The notes under the pieces: generated by a model
The model's database searches: none
Told to the model about the DNA's origin: nothing
What the model saw: the letters and a program-made list of their open reading frames with translations, nothing else
In this document: piece by piece, positions 12,879-26,499 of the stretch
How positions within the stretch are numbered: position 1 is the stretch's first letter
Layout: each line of letters begins with the position of its first letter
Made by a program: the position numbers and the translations under genes
Source of the DNA: Dolomedes plantarius
Taxonomy: Eukaryota; Arthropoda; Arachnida; Araneae; Dolomedidae
Assembly: GCA_907164885.2 (NCBI GenBank)
Contig: OU015492.1
Location: 206,231,493-206,295,492, forward strand
Length of the DNA: 64,000 nt
Direction of reading: 5' to 3'

Positions 12879-13277
12879 CAAGATAAAAAGAACTTTTTCC
12901 GTTGAATCATATAAACTTGACAATTCTATGTATTAATAGATACTTTATTAAAATTTTTTTGATGAATTATCCCATCAACTTGAAAGAAAATGAAGTTAAT
13001 TGGAAGTTAACTTGCGTTTAACTTTTCGTTCCCGTCCCGGCCAATAGATGGCTGCACTAGTCTACAAAACAAAATTAACTGAAAATAACTGAAAATGAAT
13101 TTAAATCTGCTTAAAGATGGCTAAAAGTATTAAAATAATGCATTGCCATCTTGTTCTGAGCTATTCTAAAAGTTTCAAATGTCTAGCTAGTCGGGAAGTT
13201 AGTTAAAAATCGATTGCAAGATTTGTACGAGACAAACACACAAACACACAAACAAGAAAGCGAGTTAATAAAAAAAT
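12879..13277 (+). repeat. Dispersed repeat, possible non-LTR retrotransposon 3' end, copy 1
   Basis: About 400 bp nearly identical to 29458-29880. It ends with a CAAACACA-rich run, then AAGAAAGCGAGTTAATAAAAA. Such a simple-repeat tail after a conserved body is common at LINE or SINE 3' ends. No reading frame is visible, so the assignment is inference. Confidence 0.65.
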
Positions 13278-13696
13278 GTAAAAAATTAAGGCTTGGGTTA
13301 GCGCATTACGGCGTGTTTATGAGGAATACAGGCTGTAAGTCCTCAGTTAGCTTAGTCACAAATCTACTGTAGCAGATATTGTGACCTTTTGACAAATTCT
13401 TTATTTTTCTACATCGTTATTGTTGGATTCTTACAGATGAACACTTGTATAGCTAACACAGTCGGGTCATGGTTGTGCAATACACACGATATGCAAATTA
13501 ATTTTGACACGTTAAAAATACTTGATTGCTATCCTAGCTTCTAATGGTAATTGAACTGCATCTACATCTTATAAGTCATAATTTCAGTCAATAGCTACAC
13601 TATTGTTTCTAAGAGATCATATTACTAAACCATACTAACCACTATATGACGTGCGGGGCAGATTTAGAGACCATCTTGGAAGTAAAAAATTCTTAA
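13278..13696. other. Unassigned DNA
   Basis: No feature seen. A TTAA at 13697-13700 marks the start of the next candidate element. Confidence 0.4.
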
Positions 13697-13700
13697 TTAA

Positions 13701-14410
13701 GGGGATAAGGGACTTTCGAATTCGAAATTTTTAATTTACAATTTTTAACTCTATATACACAATGAGAATAATTAATTTTCTATTTTACTAGATTGAAAAG
13801 CCCTAAAATTCAAAATAAAGAATTTTTGGCAGAATTATTCTGCCAAATTATTCTGCCAAAAGAATTATTCTGCCTGTTTTTCAAAAAAAAAATAAAATAA
13901 AAAAATAAAAACTGCTAATGTTTTTAAAATGCCCTATGCCCATTCTATATTAATTAAAATTCTTAAATTTTGTATTATAAGTTTACCATATGTATATAAA
14001 TATAAATGTGCATTTAAATTTTTCTTTATGAATTATAAGTCTTAAATAATTTTTTTCTATTCTATCTGTTATTTTTTATGTTTTTACTTTACTTTATAAA
14101 TCTATAAATTTGAAAAATATTTGTGATTTCAAAGAATGATGCACAGTTTTGTGACAAACATTTGAATTAACAATTCTAAGAAATTTGGAAGATATCAGAG
14201 GAAACTGAATACGCATGGAGCTTTTTGAAAAATTCTAGCATTTTTGAAGAATATTTTGGTAAACAGGTCTTATTCCTCCAAAAAATACTTATTTGTGAAT
14301 TCTAAGTATATTCAGTGTAGTAGAAAAGAATATTAATTATACTCATGGTGTATATAGAGTAAAATATTGAAAATTAAAGAAGAACGAGATTGAAGGTCCC
14401 TTGTCTACTC
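13701..14410. mobile_element. Possible TTAA-target inverted-repeat element (degenerate)
   Basis: Left end after TTAA reads GGGGATAAGGGACTTTCGAA. Near 14389-14410 an imperfect complement (TTGAAGGTCCCTTGTCTACT) occurs. It resembles the better preserved pair at 14791 and 15530. The right TTAA is not clear, so this is a weak call. Confidence 0.4.
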
Positions 14411-14790
14411 TAAGTGAAGAAGTAAAAAAAGCAATAAAAATATTAATTTCGTCCAGCAAAACGGGGAAAACATTTCATTATTATGAGGTATATTGATTAT
14501 AAATTATCAGTCACCGAATAAAAATTTAGAGTAACTCAGCTGTTTTAATTGTCTCTTTTAGCTTACAGAAACGTTATTGATAATTTTTAAGAGTTATCTA
14601 TTATTGCAGTAATCGAAATCTCACAGTCTGCAACTATTAGGAATTCGTATCTATGAAGAATATGATGAATGGACTGCTATGAAATAATTAATCCCATGGT
14701 CTTCATGGATCACTTTGACTGTCTGATCAAAAACTAGTTTTCTGAAAGTAAATCGCAACCAAAGCAATTCAGTTTTCTTTATTGCATTAA

Positions 14791-15530
14791 GGGGACAGTA
14801 GACTTTCAAAATTGTGAAATTTGTCCAAAAATTCGACTTTTTTATTTTATTGAATTATGAAACTACGGACGAGTGTGTTGCAAAAGATGGAATGTTGGAA
14901 TGTGTTGCAAAAAGAATTTTTAATTTCTGTGATTACTTTCCTAGTTATAGGAATTTGTATTTAATTTAGATATTATGTGGTTACTAATACCAATAACTTT
15001 AAATGTGTATTTCTCAAAATAAAACTTTTCTTGTCATACGAATATTCAGACTGCTCCGGGCGCATTTCTAATTATCGTATTGCTTTGAAATTTAAGTTTT
15101 ATATACTTAACTGTATATCAAATAAACCTTATTGTAAAAAATTATGCTTCGTAGCTCATAATTTCTAAATTTCATACTTGAAAAGATGATTTATAGGTAT
15201 TTTGCGTAATAAAAAGGGTGTTTTCACTATTATTATTTTTTCTCTTTATATTTTCAATGAATGCTTAAAATAAACAATAACTTTCATTGTTAGTTCTATA
15301 AGGTATCCTGCAAATAAAAATTACCATATTATATGCAAAAGAAATGCGTATGGAACCTTTTTAATTAGGCCAATTTTTGATATAATTAATAATTCTCAAT
15401 GCACAAATTATTAATATTTCATCTTTAAATTTTAACCACTTTTACATATCTATGGTACTAATCACGTATTCAAATTTCACGCAAATTCATTCAAAACAAA
15501 AAAAGTTACGTTTGAAGGTCCACTGTCCCC
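14791..15530. mobile_element. TTAA-flanked MITE, 740 bp
   Basis: Flanked by TTAA at 14787-14790 and 15531-15534. The inverted ends are GGGGACAGTAGACTTTCAAA on the left and the complement of GGGGACAGTGGACCTTCAAA on the right, 18 of 20 bases identical. TTAA target duplication fits piggyBac-like or similar DNA transposons. The interior is A+T-rich and non-coding; the small frame 14977-15168 has no motif. Confidence 0.72.
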
Positions 15531-15534
15531 TTAA

Positions 15535-17296
15535 AAATATTGTAATGCATATCCTCACTTAAATTCACCTTTCTTGGGATATTGGCTAAAATGTTCAATT
15601 ATGCATCTCCATCTTATGCAATATCCATAGAATTAGATTTTGTCTTAGGCATCTTAAGGTCCGAGGCGTCTTTTATATATTCAAAATTTTGCACGGTAAA
15701 TCTTGAAGATTCATTCTCATGGAGTAGATAGACTGAATAATTTTCAACCCCACTGCAAAAATGTAAAGCAGTTTTACTTTTTAATTTATGCTGCTTTCAG
15801 CATTCTTGTCAACTGAGCCTTAGGGGAGCCATTGCTACGCCCTGCAAAGAATGGCTCAGCAATGGCTCCCATGATCCGATGGTGAAAAAGCATAACAGCA
15901 GTTAATCTCAACAGTGCTTTCTCCGTTTTTGTAAATTCAGAATGACTGCTGTAATTTACCATTTGAATGCGACAGTATCTTGTTCCATCGAATCACGGGT
16001 AGTTTTATTTAATGTTAAAGCTCCAAGTTTTGTGCACGATGGACTACGCTGTTTCAGATGTATATGTATTAGAGTGTCTGTGTTGATATAAATTTTGATG
16101 ATGCAAATATTTTCGTGATATAAATATTATCAACTAATATATTCGTTATTTATTTTGTATGCAAACAGAAATCATTCCTGACAAATTCATTAACTGACTA
16201 TATAATATATTATCAAATATAAAACTCAGTAATTCGGGGGGGGTTCTCTTTGAGGCGAAATACGATGATAAAATATGCATTTATAAACACAAAACATTAA
16301 ATTCACATTATGCCCACCACCGAATCAAAATGCATATCTCAGTAAAAAACTACGGAAATTTAGAGTTAAATTTGTTGTCAACACTTACAGTAGTGTTTTC
16401 TTCAATGTGGTGAAACCAAGATATGTCACTGCTTGGTTCATTATAGATGCCGATTTTTGATTATCTTTTTTTTATTTTACAATCCGTACATAAATTTAAT
16501 TCTACGAAGTTTGAATTAAGATTGAAGCTCATAATTAATACTGAACTGCATTTAAATCCTTTGTTAATAACTGCATTCAGTTAAATTGTCAACTTGGGGA
16601 AGAGCCTATTAAATTCTTAGTAAAACTTTTATGTCTCTGAACTTATCGACATTAAAAACAGTTACGAAAGCGCAAAACGCTACTCCGAATTTGAAAATTT
16701 TGATATCCGTAAGCAATTTTATTTGAAAAATATTCAGTCGTCTCTGAAATATTTGCTTTAAATTAATATAATTTATTTCATCCATAATTTGTAAGTTTTT
16801 ATAGCTGTCTATTAATCTAACTTCGCTAAATAGGGAAAAGTACTCGGGTAACACCATATAAGGTTATAAACATTAGTATAGCCATCAAATCGCGTTTATT
16901 ACGGTAGGGATCAATGGGAATCATCTGTATCAATCCAGTCAGTATCATCAATAAATTGGGTTTAATGGGTCATCATCATCTTCTAAATGACTTGGCAAAG
17001 ATTCTGGGGGAATGTAAGCTAAAACCAAAGAAAATATGTCAGTAGAACATTATTATAAAACAAATACCAAGAGATAATAAATATATTTGTAGAAATAGAT
17101 ATTTTCACATTATAGAAATTGATATTAGGTTTTTATGTTTAACTATTAGCCTGTAACGGATATAAATCAGAAATAGATAAGAGAGAAATAATATTGTAAA
17201 ATGGGCAGGTGTATTGTATTGTTTTTAGTAACGTAAAGGTAGAACGTATAAAATAATTGTGCCGTTATCCAAAGGATGTGCCTTTAAAACATTATA
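15535..17296. other. Unassigned DNA
   Basis: No supported feature. Local curiosities are the repeated phrase around 15831 and 15853 (ATTGCTACG / GCAATGGCTCC) and a G7 run at 16237. The minus-strand frame 16609-16857 has no known motif. Confidence 0.4.
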
Positions 17297-17298
17297 TA

Positions 17299-18191
17299 CA
17301 GTAAAAATTGCTTATAAGAACACCGGTTATAAAAACATATCGCTTAAAAGAACGGAATTATTAGTTCCCGGCCAATTCTCATGTGTAATGATGGATACAA
17401 AATCCGGTTATAATAACATCGTTAATAAGAACATATCACTTTTAGTGACTTAAAATTAATTGGTTTCTGGGAAAATATATCGCTTATAAGAACATGTTAA
17501 TTGTGAACGGAATTTCCAGTTTAGAAAACGGTGAAAAAAATGGAGCATTAGCCAACGAATTAATGGTTCGTCATGCCACGATTTCAAATATATTTAAGAA
17601 TAGAGAAAAATTAAAAGACGAATTTCAAAAAGATCGGACTAATATTAAGAAACTTCGAAAAAGTCCACATGCTGACATAGAAGAAGCCCTTTTGCAATGG
17701 TTTAAGATTCAAGGGAGTGCCAACTTTCCCCTAAGCGGACCGATTTTGCAAGCGAAAGCAAATGAATTTACAAAGCTCTTTAAAAAATATAATTTTGTTT
17801 GTTCAGCTTCGTGGATCCACAGATTTCTTGAGAGGCATTCCATTGTGTTCGGGAGAATCAGTGGAGAATCGACGGCCGTGACACCAGGAGTTTCTGATAA
17901 CAGGCTTAAAACCGTTTGGACCACGTTAAGAGAAGGCTATGAAGACCATGAAATCTTCAACAGTGATGAAACTGGCCTGTTTTATAGGATGCCCCCGGAT
18001 AGTACATTGCGTTTGAAACACGAACCTTTTAACCATTTTTTGAACGTCATGTTTCAGGTATAAATAGAAATTTTGTGACAATGAATTTGGTATTTCCAGC
18101 AGTTTTAAGTTATCTATCGGATATAAAAACCATCGATTACTAGAACCAGTTTTTAAAGTCCCCTGGATGTTCTTATAAACTATTTGTACTG
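17299..18191 (+). mobile_element. Tigger/pogo-like element with internal deletion
   Basis: TA-flanked. The left end CAGTAAAAATTGCTTATAAG is inverted at the right end (complement CAGTACAAATAGTTTATAAG). Motif variants of TTATAAGAACA recur several times inside both ends. The length of 893 bp is well under that of an autonomous Tigger of roughly 2-2.5 kb, and the transposase stops just after its first catalytic motif, so the middle and 3' coding part are deleted. Confidence 0.88.
17494..18063 (+). pseudogene. Tigger/pogo transposase, N-terminal part
   Basis: 189 codons. Residues about 13-40 look like a psq-type helix-turn-helix (GEKNGALANELMVRHATIS). Residues about 55-120 fit a CENP-B/Tc5-type DNA-binding domain (the SANFPLSGPILQAKANEF and SASWIHRFLERHSI segments). 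Residues 154-166 (IFNSDETGLFYRM) are the start of the DDE_1 catalytic domain, with the first Asp at residue 158. The remaining catalytic residues are absent. The frame then drifts into non-homologous sequence before its stop. It could still encode a DNA-binding fragment, but it lies inside a deleted element. Confidence 0.88.
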
Positions 18192-18213
18192 TATATATAT
18201 ATATATATATATA
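18192..18213. repeat. (TA)n spacer between two Tigger/pogo-like elements
   Basis: A 22-bp TA tract is all that separates the right end of the element ending at 18191 from the left end of the one starting at 18214. It supplies the TA target on both sides. Confidence 0.9.
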
Positions 18214-19158
18214 CAGTAATCACCGCTTATAGTGATCAGTGGTTATAAGAATCAACCGTTTATAAGAATCAATATCGTGAAAACAAAAACAAATCTATGA
18301 TTTCCATGTTAAAATTTTCGCGAATCAATCCACCGGTTTTAAGAATCAGTTTACACTCTTCGCTTTCCTTTCATTTTTCAAAAAAAGCCACTTAAACCCT
18401 CGAAAGGCACGTAGTTCTTTTTTTTTAAAGAAAGATTGATAAGATGGGATGGAATATAGTCGTAAAATTCATCCTTTTCTTTGTTAGACATAACATAATA
18501 GTTTCCCCTTAAACGCTTTAGCACAACACTGTCCTATTAGCTTGACCCAGGGGCATCTCTACCCGTCCAGGTCCGATTTCACTTTTCTCCACTGATAAAC
18601 AAAAACAGGGACTCTTTTTTTCCCACCTCCCACATCTCGTTGCTGCTTCCTGGACCCCGAAACATAAATCTTCGGCGAAGTGTCCACTAAGTGACATTGG
18701 TAGATTCAGCACTTTATCAAACAGTGAAACGTAAGCTAGAAGGTGAATCTTCGTCTGAGACTATTGGTATTGAAAGAGGTATAAACAGCCTCCTGAAAAC
18801 TTCAATACGTCAAACTACCATAGAAAACTTTTTCTTGCTCCCTTCCTGCAGTTGAAATGTTAAACTGTTAAGCAGGTATGTTGTAACAAATATTGGATTT
18901 TTTCTTCTCTTATTATAATCATCTGTATCTACTTATAGGTCTAGAAATTAAGTTGTATTTTTAAAATTATAAACAATAATTTTAATAAAAGATAAGTAAC
19001 GAAAATTAAAGAGTATTTTATGGTAAATTATCTAATATAGGTATATATAGGTGTGTGTGTGCCTGTCCAAAAACCTAAATTTCGGCTATAAGAATCAACC
19101 GCTTATAAGAATCAAAAACAGCAATAACAAACGTGATTCTTATAAACGGAAATCACTG
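18214..19158 (+). mobile_element. Second Tigger/pogo-like deletion derivative, different family
   Basis: TA-flanked inverted ends: left CAGTAATCACCGCTTATAG, right complement CAGTGATTTCCGTTTATAAG. The subterminal motif is TTATAAGAATCA, repeated at both ends. It contains a transposase C-terminal relic at 18691-18855. The minus-strand frame 18518-18712 is not supported as a gene. Confidence 0.85.
18691..18855 (+). pseudogene. Tigger-type transposase, C-terminal fragment
   Basis: The frame ends TSIRQTTIENFFLLPSCS and a TGA at 18853. The K/R-Q-T-(T/S)-I-x-x-F-F tail is typical of Tigger/jerky-type transposase C-termini. A stop at 18688 limits the frame on its 5' side, so the catalytic domain has been deleted. 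Confidence 0.6.
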
Positions 19159-19186
19159 TATATATATTATATATATATATATATAT
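19159..19186. repeat. (TA)n tract
   Basis: Short imperfect TA run directly after the Tigger-like right end and shortly before the long-terminal-inverted-repeat transposon. Confidence 0.85.
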
Positions 19187-19575
19187 ATTCTTATCTTGGG
19201 AGGCGTATCGAAATTTCTTAGATCTTTTTTGCGGTAGTGCGGAAAAGTTGTGAACTGCCATTATTAAAAAGTGTGCGGAATCTTAAAATTCTGGGTTGAT
19301 ATTTTCTGTGGCTTCAATGGGCCGAAAGTTCCAAAATTTGGACTTAAAAATGATTAAAATACTAAAATTAATAAATAATCATATATTTCGCTGATCGGTT
19401 TATGGTAGTGCTTAAAAGTTACCATTTTTTAACAACAACAACTATAAAAATTTTTAGAATCATAGGTTAATATTTTCTGACGCCTCATCGACATCAAGTT
19501 TTGAAAAATGAAGGCAAAATGTTAAATAAATACACGTGACACTTACCTCATTTTAATGCGAACAGGAAATTTATT

Positions 19576-20778
19576 TTACCTTTCAAACATACAAATGACA
19601 AAAGCATTATTGCTTGTAATCAGTTTGGTATCAAATTTTGGCATGTGTTTTCTAGATTCTAGAGCCTCCCTTATAAATGTATCCCTTTTCTGCGGCCCAA
19701 CTGTTTTTCCGGAGGCTGTAGTGACTAGTTTCATAATCCGCTCAACTACTTGTGTGTGTGAAGGAAATTTAATAAAGTCCCAGCAGTCCATTGGCATACC
19801 GTCTTGTATCATCGGAAGTTCTTGAGAACTGATCTCTCTGAAAACTGGAGGCGATGTCACATAACAAGCTTGCCAGTCAATGAGATCTACATAGTCTGTA
19901 GCTCCAAAGTTAACAGCAAGAATAACGAATCTGCTAACACAATTTCCATCTGGGCTAATTTCCCTTGCCTTGATAATCCGCCGAGCTGCAAGGGTCGTAA
20001 TATGGCACCTGTCATTACTTAACATGAGCAAAAGCATGTTTTCTGGAGCCGCAAAGTAAGAGTTGCGAGAAATAACTGGTTCGATTACGTCACGATACTT
20101 CTAGAGCCTGTACCGAGATGAACTGATGAAACGCCACAGGTGTCTAGCACCGTCCTTTACGGAATGATGAATCTTAATTCGGAACCATATGGGTGCGTAG
20201 ACTCTTAGAATTAATACAACCAAAGTTAGCAACTCATTTGATGGGTCTAATGTATAAAACCTCTGTATTCGATTGGCAGTTGTTAGCCAGCGGGCCAAAT
20301 TCAACGTTCCCGGTTCCCGGTTAGCCAGATCTGAACAATAAATGCCAGAACTAATGACGGTGCAAATGTCTAATAAGTATTTCTGATCTGAACTGAGAGT
20401 GATGGGATCAATGTCTGGCAAGTCGCTTTCAATACTATTAAAAGCAACAATTGGAAGCTTTTCGCATCCTTCGAGGTTTCGTCCAATGTCTCCGGTGTAA
20501 GATGTGGGGCCAGATAACTTGCTGTCTATGGACTCAAATAGGTGCCGTAATGGCAACTCATTGAAATGAAGTAAGCAGATAATCCATTGGACTGGTCTCT
20601 GATATTTCAATTCAAGCCTGCGAATTACACCATTAAACACTCCTGTGTTCTGTACAGTGCCGTCACACCCAATAACAATAAGGTTGCTAAAATCATCCAA
20701 TAAAGCATTTGTTACGTATTCATAAAGGCTATTAGATATATCAAGACTAGATCCACTTTCAGGTGTAACATGTCCCAT
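19576..20778 (-). pseudogene. Transposase-like protein of unnamed family, core and C-terminal part
   Basis: One reading frame from 20778 down to 19576, broken by a single TAG at 20103-20101; the next Met (20037) is 66 bases on, in frame. The first 225 residues contain IVIGCDGTVQNTG (Asp39), then WIICLLHFNELPLRHLF (residues about 65-81), LSSDQKYLLDICT and ARWLTTANRIQRFY. After the stop come RNSYFAAPENMLLLML and further conserved-looking sequence. I recall similar uncharacterised proteins recurring in arthropod genomes. The GCDGT Asp and Cys-Leu-Leu-His segments could be part of an RNase-H-like catalytic core, but that is inference. Confidence 0.75.
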
Positions 20779-20796
20779 GTACGGAGAGCCAGGTTA

Positions 20797-20902
20797 CGAT
20801 AGAATGCAGTAATGATACAATACAGTCTTCTACAATACAGTAACAATACAATACGATACAATACAGTAACGATACAATACTATACAATACAGTCTTCTAC
20901 AA
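20797..20902. repeat. Short tandem repeat of ACAATACAGTAACGAT type inside the transposon
   Basis: Irregular repeats of GATACAATAC and ACAATACAGT, and two copies of CAGTCTTCTACAA (about 20822 and 20891), separate the two coding blocks of the surrounding transposon. They probably arose after it died. Confidence 0.8.
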
Positions 20903-21013
20903 CTGTTCTCTGAAATTGCTTGTCCTCGAGTGTTTCTGATGTTAAAGTTTTGTCCTGCCGTCCATCAAAATAAAATCCATATAGAGTGGAACGATTTTCA
21001 TTTTATTTTAAGA

Positions 21014-21310
21014 CTAATTTTTTGTAAATTCTCGATTTTCCCCCCTCCATATTTTACTTTTGCATGTGACGAGGCAGGTATCTGATTCCAATATCAAACC
21101 CAAATCTTGTATAACACTCGATGCAATAGCAGACGTGGCTATGTTGGATATACCATATCTTTTACTAACAAGAACAGTGTTATCCAGTATTAAATGCATT
21201 TGAACACTCCTTTTCGGCTGCTTAAGAGACTTAATTGCAAGTGTATTGTAAGACGTGTGTTTGGTGCCCATCTTGTCTTTCTCCATACCAAAATGCCTCA
21301 AAATTTCCAA
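21014..21310 (-). pseudogene. N-terminal block of the unnamed transposase-like protein
   Basis: 98 codons including RYGISNIATSAIASSVIQDL and KSKIWRGENR. This order (a Ser-x-x-Ala-rich helix segment followed by a basic K-I-x-R-x-E stretch) precedes the CDGT core in the related proteins I remember. It is separated from the core block by stops and by the 20797-20902 repeat. The first codons overlap the inner edge of the right terminal repeat. Confidence 0.55.
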
Positions 21311-21594
21311 AATTCTGTGCTGGTGAGACGGCGGAAGATATTAACCTATAATTCTAAAATTTGTTATAGTTATTGTTGTTAAAAAATAATAACTTTTAAG
21401 CCCTACTCTAAACCGATCAACGAAATCTGTGATTATCTATTAATTTTTGTATTTTAATCAATTTTAGTCCAATTTTGGGAACTTTCGGCCCATTGAGGCC
21501 ACAGAAGATATCAACCCAGAGTTTTAAGATTCCGCAGTTTTTAATGATGGGAGTTCACAACTTTTCCGCACTACCGCAAAACGATCTAAGAAAT

Positions 21595-21598
<4 letters not shown>

Positions 21599-21674
<76 letters not shown>
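21599..21674. repeat. (TA)n array, left part
   Basis: Pure TA tract between the long-TIR transposon and a mariner. With 22658-22808 it brackets the mariner on both sides, suggesting one array split by insertion. Confidence 0.95.
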
Positions 21675-23707
<2,033 letters not shown>

Positions 23708-23866
23708 TTTTTAGAATTATAGGTTGATATCTTCTGCCACCTCATCGACACCAAATTTTGGAAAATGAAGGCAAAATTTTAAATAAATACACGTCACACT
23801 TACTTCACTTTAATGCGAACAGAAAATTTATTTTACCTTTCAAACATACAAATGACAAAAGCATTC
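23708..23866 (-). mobile_element. Fragment of the long-TIR transposon (left terminus)
   Basis: Closely matches 19459-19606: inner part of the left inverted repeat, the GAAAATGAAGGCAAAAT stretch, and the start of the region encoding the protein C-terminus (CTTTCAAACATACAAATGAC). Similarity stops abruptly at about 23866. The outer 250 bp of the terminal repeat are missing, so this is a broken copy. Confidence 0.82.
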
Positions 23867-24054
23867 CTGAAGATAATTTAACTTTTACTTTCACTTTTCC
23901 TATCTGTCAGTATTTTTGATCAAAGCCGTGGAAACTTACTGGAGATCTCTTGAAGAGGAAAAATCTAAAGTTCACTGCGATTCCCCTTGGAGTAACGGTA
24001 TGGGAAACAAGGATGTTACGATCGTAACATTCGATCACGTTCGATCACATTTGT

Positions 24055-24785
24055 CACGTTCGATCCATTGCCCAAAGAAATTGCGATAACCATGGTCCAT
24101 TTTTCAACAAGATAATGCAACAGCTCTCACGTCCTTGGTTTGTCAGGACTGTTCTCTATCTGTTACCATTATTTTTTTTCTCCAGACCTTTCCCGAAAAG
24201 AGCTGTACCAGTTAAACCATGCCCTCCGACAATCAAGCCGTTGTTGTAAACTTTAGCAATAATTAAATAATCCATGGCCAATTCTTCATCAAAAGTCACG
24301 ATCTATTCCATTGCCCAACGAAATTGCGATAGCCATGGTCCATTTTTCAACAAGATAATGCAACAGCTCTCACATCCTTGGTTTGTCAGGACTGTTCTCT
24401 ATCTGTTACCATTATTTTTTTGTCTCCAGACCTTTCCCGAAAAGAGCTGTACCAGTTAATCCATGCCCTCCGACAATCAAGCCGTTGTTGTAAACTTTAG
24501 CAATAATTAAATAATCCATGGCCAATTCTTCATCAAAAGTCACGATCTATTCCATTGCCCAACGAAATTGCGATAGCCATGGTCCATTTTTCAACAAGAT
24601 AATGCAACAGCTCTCACATCCTTGGTTTGTCAGGACTGTTCTCTATCTGTTACCATTATTTTTTTGTCTCCAAACCTTTCCCGAAAAGAGATGTACCAGT
24701 TAAACCATGCCCTCCGACAATCAAGCCGTTGTTGCAAACTTTAGCCATAATTAAATAATTCATGGCCAATTCTTCATCAAAATGT
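24055..24785. repeat. 244-bp tandem repeat (3 units) carrying a transposase scrap
   Basis: CATGGCCAATTCTTCATC recurs at about 24273, 24517 and 24761, a 244-bp period; the first unit is truncated on the left. Each unit includes a frame reading FQQDNATAL, the second catalytic Asp region of a Tc1-type transposase, and then SPDLSRKEL. The predicted 61-residue frames at 24274 and 24518 are in other frames and not genes. A dead transposon fragment therefore appears to have been tandemly amplified. Confidence 0.85.
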
Positions 24786-25996
24786 CATCCGAGAACTGAG
24801 AGGCCCGATATCGCTCAGAATATCCCACTGCATCGCTCTCAAAGAGAACTTTCAATGAAATTAATTATCCCTTGCTGTTGACATTTCCCGAAAAAAAAAC
24901 TATGTGCTCAAAACCAGAATACAAATATTCCTGCTTGAAAGTTGAATTATCATATCTCCTTTGCGTGATCACTTTGCATTAAATTTTCATTCGAAATGAT
25001 ATGATCTTTGGAGTGGTTATTTTGCATATATTTTTTTTTCGCAAAATGTATTTGAAAGAACTTTTTCTCGATGGCATGAGTATAATTAAAAGATTGTCAT
25101 ATCCGAGCAAAAACCTCGTAAAGCTTTTAATATGTTTATTTATTTTTACATTTACTCACGCACGACAATATGCATGAATAGTAACAAAGAGACACCACAA
25201 GTAGTTTTTGTAACCAAAATAAAGTAATTTTAATTCAAAACTGCACTTATTTCTAAATATACTACGGATTTTTCAAAATAACGAAGTACAATTTTCAAAA
25301 TATTACCATGGATACAATATTTAAAATTTTTCTGTTATTGCTTTCTAAAACCTTTGTTTGTCGTTTTTAACGCTATAAATATGTCCATTAACTACACTCT
25401 AATCGATTAATGTGATTTATATACAATAGAAAACATTCTCTTTACATTTTCAAAAGATTTATTTCCAATACATTTATGTTAATAATTGCCAATCATTCTC
25501 AATACATTTTTGTTTATAATCCTGTAAAAAACAGATTTAGCTTAAATAATCACTCTTCAATCTATGAAATCGAATGAATCTCGAAGTAATCTTTACCGGG
25601 ATCACTGAAGAAAGAGAGCTGCTTAATAAAATAGTTAATCAATTAGCATGGCAACTTTGGCAGCTCTATAATGGCAACTTGCTCCCGTAATCTGCCTTTC
25701 CCTATAATACTTTATTTATGCCCACAGCACTTTCACAAAAGGAAAAGTAATAAATCGGATTTCACGACAGGATATACAAAATAAGGGGATAGAAAAACTA
25801 AGGTATAATCAAAAATAAAGTGTGCAGGGATTAATGCAGCATTTCCATGATTTACTGCAGAGGTTTCACGGTATTTCATTTTACTTCCCTCAAGGACCTG
25901 CTTTGTAGCCAATTTTTTCGTAGACACAGCCTCTAACCGAGATGTATTGAACCTCAGATGTAGAAATCTAGTGTTTTAGAACTATACATATTATGA
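24786..25996. other. Unassigned DNA
   Basis: A+T-rich, no recognisable gene or element. The minus-strand frame 25733-25927 lacks motifs. Confidence 0.5.
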
Positions 25997-26000
25997 GCTA

Positions 26001-26482
26001 TGTAAGGTATACATAAGATTCGATTCACAAGAATCGAACTTTTGAGTGAATGAATTAAAGAAGCTGCTTGAGATATGTTAATTTCGGCATACTCGCTTGG
26101 TATAAATACCATGCAGCTTGATTAATGAAAAAGGTTGATAAGGTTGGAAGAAGGTTGTTAAAGTTGATAGATAAGCGAGTTAAGGGAGCTACGAGGAAAG
26201 CAGCTCCTGGTGTTAACCGGCGCTTGTGATTAGCAGGCCCAAATTTTACGTGGCAGAACTGCTGGTTTGACTCTCTGCTGGTTTGTGAGTATTGCAATGT
26301 GTATTTCTATTGAATGTTAATATATATTCCGTACAAGTAGTACGTATGCTTATTGCTGCAAAAGCAAATTCTATATGTGCAACGAATTAAATAAACATTG
26401 TTTCATGTATAAACTGTGTTTGTATCAAATTCATTTAGAGTGCCACTTCAAATTATATACACCCAAGTCTGGGTAGAAGTGA
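26001..26482 (+). mobile_element. Solo-LTR-like repeat, copy 1
   Basis: 482 bp starting TGTAAGGTATACATAAG, nearly identical to 39359-39820. It contains a TATA-box-like TATAAATA (about 26101) and a polyadenylation-like AATAAA (about 26389), in the order expected of an LTR. GCTA lies on both sides (25997-26000 and 26483-26486), a possible 4-bp target duplication. The apparent end is not the usual CA, and no internal retrotransposon region adjoins, so a solo LTR is likely but not proven. Confidence 0.6.
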
Positions 26483-26499
26483 GCTATACTCTATAGCTA

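Larger units (their letters stand above)
19209..21597 (-). mobile_element. 2.4-kb DNA transposon with ~300-bp inverted termini, superfamily not identified
   Basis: The left arm (19209-19521, CGAAATTTCTTAG...) is matched in inverted orientation by the right arm (about 21300-21597), with frequent mismatches. Shared landmarks include GCGGTAGTGCGGAAAAGTTG and AATGGGCCGAAAGTTCC. Between the arms, three minus-strand blocks form a decayed transposase-like protein. Flanks are ATAT-rich so a target duplication cannot be read; the right end runs into a (TA)n array. A fragment of the same left end recurs at 23708-23866, showing the family is dispersed. Confidence 0.85.
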
